A program made the translations under genes and the position numbers. The notes below the pieces were generated by a model, which ran no database searches, was not told where the DNA came from, and saw nothing but the letters and a program-made list of their open reading frames with translations. DNA of 20,396 bases from Sphaeroforma arctica JP610 (taxonomy: Eukaryota > Opisthokonta > Ichthyosporea > Ichthyophonida): assembly GCF_001186125.1 (NCBI RefSeq), contig NW_014039521.1, positions 4,785-25,180 on the forward strand. The letters run 5' to 3'. Positions 10,084 through 17,374 of this stretch are shown here, in pieces. How positions within the stretch are numbered: the stretch's first letter is position 1; every line of letters starts with the position of its first letter.

Positions 10084-13000
10084 AGTTATCCAGTTACATA
10101 CATGTAGATCTATAACTATGAATATTCAAATAATTATTATCCATCCAAAATATGGATTATCAAATATATATATACACATTCCCTAGAACACATCGGAAAA
10201 CAAGATACTCACCCTCTTATCCACTCTCTTCGCCCAGGCTTCCGCACCCTCCTCCGTCTCTCTAGTCAACAAATTGTCCCGTCTCTGCTGCCCCGGCCCT
10301 TTATTTTCGGACCGGCTTTCTCTGCGCTCTCGTGCCCGGTCACTCCTCTTTAATCGGCTATTACTGTCCTCTTCCTCCGTGGTAGGTCGCACGTGCAGAT
10401 GCCCCACACTACGCACAAGCGCGTCACTATCTTTTGCGAGTACACCCGAGTAGTAACAGTAGTTATGTACCAGTCGTAGGTACAGCAGCTGCCGGTCTAA
10501 GGCTTCCCGTACACTGAACCCTCCCTCGTTGATGATATCATCGGTCTGTGTGTGAGCGTTGTGTAGTGTGGGTGTGTGTATTGGATACATATATGTGTAT
10601 ACTAGTGAAAAGCGTATGTTAGTAACAAGTGTGTAATACATACACGTGTGCATTAGATATAAGTGTGGATAGTAGCCATTGTACTCGTGTGTGATTGACA
10701 CTCAAAAAACATGAAATGATATATAACACAATATGATATGATATATAACATAATATAATAAATAACAAAGAATATAATTAATAACAAAGGATATAATATA
10801 TAACATATGATATGATATATGACGTATAATATAATAAATAACATGATATAATATATAACATATGAAATGATATATAACATGATATAATATATACATAAGA
10901 TATAATATATAACATATGATATGATATATAACATGATATGTGATACAACATGATATAATATATAACACCTGATATGATATATAACATATGATATAATATA
11001 TAAAATAGGATATACTATATAACATATGATATAATATATAACATATGATGTGATATATAACATACGATATGCTATATAACATGATATAATAAATAACAAA
11101 GGATATAATTGATAACAAAGGATATAATATATAACATATGATATAATATGTAACATGATATATAACATATAACATATGATATAACATATAACATGACATG
11201 ATATGTAATGTATGATATGTATGCCTGTAATTCACACGCGTGGGCGTTCCAAACAATACTGTATAAGTATACACAATTAGCTACTCATTGTACATGTTTA
11301 GTGATGTGTATCTTTTAGTTATGTGTAGGTACACGTGACTACAATAACACGGACATCCTCACCACACACGTCCTAGTATAAGCACAACGTACGTTATCAT
11401 AATGCATCTGCCAGGCTCGCACGCATTGGCTTCATAGAGTCCCCGCCATAAGGTAATACGTACACACGCACGCTCAGGTGATATGTTTGCAATTCTACCT
11501 CCAACCACACCACACATGTCTACACAACATACATCGGCCATCTCCTCTTCGTCGGCGCTATCGCCTTTGTCACTCTTGTCGTCGCTGGACCTGTCATTCT
11601 CGTCGCCAGTGTCCATGCTGTCACGACGCTTCCTACTTTTGTTTGATCTGAAATAAAATAAAAGCCGAAATACGAGCGGAAATAGGTTTTTGAATATTAG
11701 TTCTTTACACGATTTGGATCGATCTAAACGAAAAAAGGGTCCCAAGATATGAGTGGGAATATGCACACCGTCCCTTCCCTTGTACGTTTGAATGGTCTCT
11801 TGAGAATGGGAAGGAGTCGGAGTAAATATGAAAATTGGCTGCACAAAGTTCTCCAGGCTTACGATAATGTATATCAATAAACATTGGAACACGTACATAT
11901 ATGCGTTTATAATGGACACATACATCCTTTGTACAAGCATGTATGTATATGTATATATACAACCATTGTACAAGCATGTATGTATATGTATATATACAAC
12001 CATTGTACAAGCATGTATGTATATGTATATATACAACCATTGTACAAGCATGTACGTATATGTATATATACAACCATTGTACAAGAACTATTATCGACGC
12101 AGATACATATACATACACACACACATATATATATACATATATATATAAATACATACATATACATATGCATAATTATATAAATACATACATACATACATAC
12201 ATATATACACACACATATACATATATAAATAGATATATACAATGTGCACATCTACACAATCGTACAAGCACAATACCTGGAGTGTTTTGTGCTCTTCGTC
12301 TTGCGCACTGGCGTGGTTGACCTGCTGAGGGGTGTGTGTGTGTCTACAAAGGGGTTGTTCTCCAGTCGTTGCACACGTGTACGTGTGTTGTGGTCATCCT
12401 CGTCTATATCATCGTCCAGATCGCCGTGGAAGAGACCTGCCCGTTGGTCTAACACTTCGATCAACTACGGGCATATATGGAAAAATACGTTTAGTCACAT
12501 GAGTGATATATTTATACTTATACATATATATATATAATGAACCATATTGATAACCGTGTACATAATAAAACGAAATGAATTACCAGATATGTTGAATCAC
12601 CGACACTGCGCATTGCCACCCGAGTATATGTTTAAAGGATTGAGAATACTAACCTCTCGAACACACGTACTATTATATGGCAATAATACATTTCAGGGCG
12701 ACAAACAATACTATACATTGAGTGCTGCTAAATATTGTCAATACCATGAATATACACAAACAAGTCTAACGATTTTGTACGAATACGCATGTAAATTTAT
12801 TCATACATGTGTTAGTCCCAAAGCGATCTCAAGTAGATAGATATATGTCTAGCTACATATAATACATGTATTCAAAAACACACACACACTCATAAATATA
12901 TATACTTTCCATACCCTTTTTGTTTGTTCCAAATCGTGTAGCAGACGTGATCGTTCGTTTGCGAGTGACGGTGCGACCTTGATCTTTGTGTTTGGCGGAT

Positions 13001-16000
13001 TATTAATCACAAAGCTTAACTTGCATCCTTTTATCTGCAACGTTACAGGAGTCAAATGGATATGAATGGATGTGACATGGCTATGAGACTTGCCTCAGTA
13101 GTTAGCGAGATGTGAATGTGCATTTGCAACAGCGCAGTGACGGGAGTACGGGACTATATATATATATATATAAATAAATATATACGTATATATATATATA
13201 TATGTACATATATGTGTATGGCCCAGGAACTGAACGACCATAAAGACGAATAACCTATCTTATAATTACACAGTATCGAATAAATATGCCTAGAATGGCC
13301 TAGGGCTTCCACAAAATGAAACACCGAACAGACGAACAAACAAACTCACCGTTTTTCCTTGCAATGCGTTTAAAATTTTCTTCACATCCGCACCAATGGC
13401 AAAGGTGATCCAAGCCATTCGCATGAAGCGTTTACTACTCAATGGACTAGAAAAAGACAGGCAGATCACCGGCCCAGCTGCGCTGCACGCTGCCATCTGT
13501 GAACAGGCGTAGGTAGGTGAGTAGGAAGGATCCAAAGTCGACATGTATATATATATATATATATAGAAATATGTCTATTCGAATGGACGATTTTGTATTC
13601 ATTTGTGTGGATAGAAGTAGACATTGACACATGTACGCAGAGACTCACTACATTTGCAGGTGTACACCTTCGCATCGCACTGGGCAGCAAAATAATAAAC
13701 TTATCGCGACCCGAAACCAATCTCTGACTCAAAACAACATTTTTGGACATACCAAATCTTCTCTCGAAACCTGGATACTTAAATTCTTTACAAATAATTT
13801 CGGACACACTTTCATCGGTGTGGGGTGTTCGTCCTGTGCCTCTCCGTCTGCTTCTGTGCACAAATGGCACCAAAACATATCCATCAGAATAAAATGGGAC
13901 ACGAATGTATTGTACCAATGTTCAAAAACCTCCAAATTGAGAACCCAAATTCCAAATTGATACTTGTATTACAATTCGCATAAAATAGGATCGGTAATTC
14001 TGCAGAATACTCAATTCCATGCACGACCGTCTTTGGTCAGAGCGGTGAGCAGGAATTGACAGTCCCACCCATATGGGATGAGCCCAAACGAGTGAACTCC
14101 AGGTGACGATAGTGACTATGTTACAGACAGATGAGAAGAAGTGTAGGTATACACTCGGAGTGGCGCGGAGGTATGAGAGATAAAGACAGACTAAGACCGG
14201 TCCAAATGCGAGTCTACGGAGGTCATACCACCTACAGGATGATCGGGACGTATGTGCACCTAATAGATTGCACTTAGGGCCTTCTGGGACATAAAAGCAA
14301 GAGAAAAAAAGTCCAAAAACCTCAAACCACAGAAAAGAGGCTGCCTCAGCAACAACCGTATCCGCCTGTCTACAACACTCTCGTCACAAGCCATCCATAA
14401 AAACCTCACAGCATAAACCAAGTTTTTCCTCTTACCTGCGTCATTCTGGAAATCCGAGTTCTTCTCGGCGTCAGATCCATCCCCGTCTTCGTTGTCCTTA
14501 TCCGCGTCATCACCAGACATTCGCGTGTCGTCATCACTCACATTGCCTTTGCCAGCACCTTCGTTTCTGCGCCCCTCCTCTTTGGTCTGTGGTAGGTGGT
14601 AAGGAAACAGATGAACATATCGGGTATAGCTGATATCATGTATGTAGTAAGGAATGTATGGACGTATTGAAGTATAAATGTATGCATATTCTTAAAAAAG
14701 AATAGCGTAAGATTGCAACGACTATAGCTATCGTATGGGTTTATATGGAAACATGATTTTGTAGCGGACGGCCATGGGATACAACTCTACTATCACTCAC
14801 AATGTAGGATTTGAGGGCTTGTGTTTATCAATTGGCATATTAACATGACATAACACAAACCTGGTTTTGTGTCTATGAACACAGCATAACATAAGGTAAG
14901 TGTGAATAGATTGTTAGTGGAATGTTATACTATATCTGTGAAAACACACGGCTCCGTTAATCCATATCTGTGAAAATACACAACTCCGTTTATCCATATC
15001 TGTAAAAACACACAACTTCGTTTATGCATATCCGCACAAATAACCATACGTAGATGAAAACAATCATAAAGAATCATAAGTAGATAAAAACAATCATAAA
15101 GAATCATAAGTAGATAAAAACAATCATAAAGAATCATACGTAGATAAAAACAATCACAAATAACCATACGTAGATAAAAACAATCATAAATAGTCATACG
15201 TAGATAGAAACAATCATAAATAATCATACGGAGATAAAAACAATCATAAATAACCATAGGTAGATACACCCCTCTGCCGGCCTGTGGCTGGGCTGCTTAT
15301 GCGTAGGTGTATAAGTTCATACTTGCAGAGCTCTGGCACACACTTGCCTCGTACACGCCATGCGCAGCACATAGGATCAAAGATATAACACAAACCAACA
15401 GACACAAAAAACAACAGATATTCATACACAGCCTCTCCAACAGGACAACAACGCCTGAAGAGAATAGATGTGCATGTCACAATGCATGCATATCGACGCA
15501 ATATGTATACGTTGACAAACAACGCGTAATGTCACACACACACCTCTTGATCGGCTTCTGCCTGGGCTTTCTGTCCCGCGTTAAACGTCTCCAGGGCTCG
15601 CTCACTCACTCGTATGTCGTACTCTGTGTTGAGGTTAGCAATAAGCTTCACCATTTGATCACTGTCGTTCTCAGTCATACGCAGATCTCCCAACACATCC
15701 TTCACGAGTGTGTCTGTGGATGTGACCGGTACAGTGTAGAGATGAGTATGGTGCAATTCATAAACATACAACTGGCCAGGTGTATTCGGGATTTATATAT
15801 GCATATATACCTATATATATATGCATACTTATTATACTCAATACACTCATTTCATATATAAACACAACACGACAACCGACAACCGGTACAGGCGAATACA
15901 GCTGCAAGTATGTAAACGTACGCGAAGTACACCTCCCCAGGCAAGCGCCAACAAAGAGCGGCTGCATGACACTTCTCTGCAACAGACATTCGCATTGAGT

Positions 16001-17340
16001 GAAGTTGTGGAACGTTAAAGACACGTGCCTACCACAGGAGCAGCAAACACTACGGACAGACAGCGCGCATAGCGTCAACAGCACCTACATACGCAGCCTA
16101 TAAACACACCCAGGTGGAGATATACCAACACATGCGTATGAATTGGCCACACGCCAGTATGTGGGTTGGTATCCATACTGTATACTACTAGGGCGAGTGA
16201 CATGTAAACGTTAACGTTTACCTTCCAGATCATCCGTGTGCGATGGGGTGTCCTTCTCCAGAAGTATTTGCGCGCGTTCTTGCGCTACAGCAAAACGTTC
16301 ACTGTCGTACTTCTGCACCCGCGCTTCCAGATATTCGTCCATGAACCATTCACTGTGTAACGTTTATACGAATGGCAAGCATGGACTATGAGACAGCGAA
16401 CACGTGTACGGCAGAAATATTGCTTGTGAGAAGGCAATGCACACAAACATGGACAGATGTTAGCGGAAAACTGCGATCAGTAACAATTTAATAACAATTG
16501 TGTAAGAATATATTATACATATATATAAAATATAAATACATACACACACAAATATATAAAATAAAATATATATATATACATACATACATATATGCATACA
16601 TACATACATAAAGTAAGGACATATCTGATCTTGTAGCAGGTGAATTTCATACCCTAATAATAAACCAGCTTGTAACCAAATCTCACTACATACTCCAAAA
16701 AACAAACAAACAACGATTCGTCCCAGTACCAATAAATATGCCCACACGCATCACACACCTATTCTTGTGTGCGTTGAAGAAGGTCGATATCTGATCCTGC
16801 AGAAAGTTGACTTTGTACTGCGCATACTGTTCTGTGGCTGTCTTATCGTCTATGTCCTCAGGCAGATTAGACATGAACATCTTGAAGCTCACAGGGCCAT
16901 TGGAAGGAGGCGGAGGCTGCATGGGGCGACTGTGGTAGAGACACACAGTGATGGTAGGTGTTGTGTGTATGTATGAATAGCATGAAGAACACAGTGATGG
17001 TTGGTGATGTGTGTATGTCCTAATAGCATGAAGAATACAGTAATGACAGGTGTTGTGTATATGTCCTAATAGCAAGTCAAAGAGACTGCAAGTGTGTGTG
17101 TGCCATTGTATATGCTTATATGAGTGTGTGCATGTGTCTATTAGGATACTAATAAGAAATTAAGTTACTATATCACAAACCGATACGTCATCGAGATTCT
17201 GTTCAACCAAGGCACCGACTCTGTTCCGTGTCACCGTGAAAGTGATTGGATAAAAGTAGGAAGATACACCCGATATATCATGTACGTTCACTCACCACTG
17301 GAATTCGCAAAATTGATCCAAATCCAAATACACACGCATG

Positions 17341-17374
<34 letters not shown>

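Noticed and set aside
10653-11274. Open frames of 171 and 190 codons on the minus strand
   Set aside because: They read Tyr/Ile repeats produced by an AT-only satellite without stop codons, inside an ARS2 intron.
11705-12320. Overlapping frames rich in MYVYVYIQPLYKH on both strands
   Set aside because: They are translations of the 37-bp minisatellite and the flanking CA/TA repeats.
13466-13918. A 150-codon minus-strand frame over exon 8 containing SEIICKEFKYPGF, which looks RRM-like
   Set aside because: The other frame gives KLFVKNLSIQVSREDL, ends at a GTATGT donor, and joins exon 9 with the exact spacing of human ARS2. The resemblance of the overlapping frame is chance.
14925-15269. A 114-codon minus-strand frame with FYLRMVIYDC repeats
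   Set aside because: It is a by-product of a 30-bp minisatellite whose period is a multiple of three, between ARS2 exons 6 and 7.
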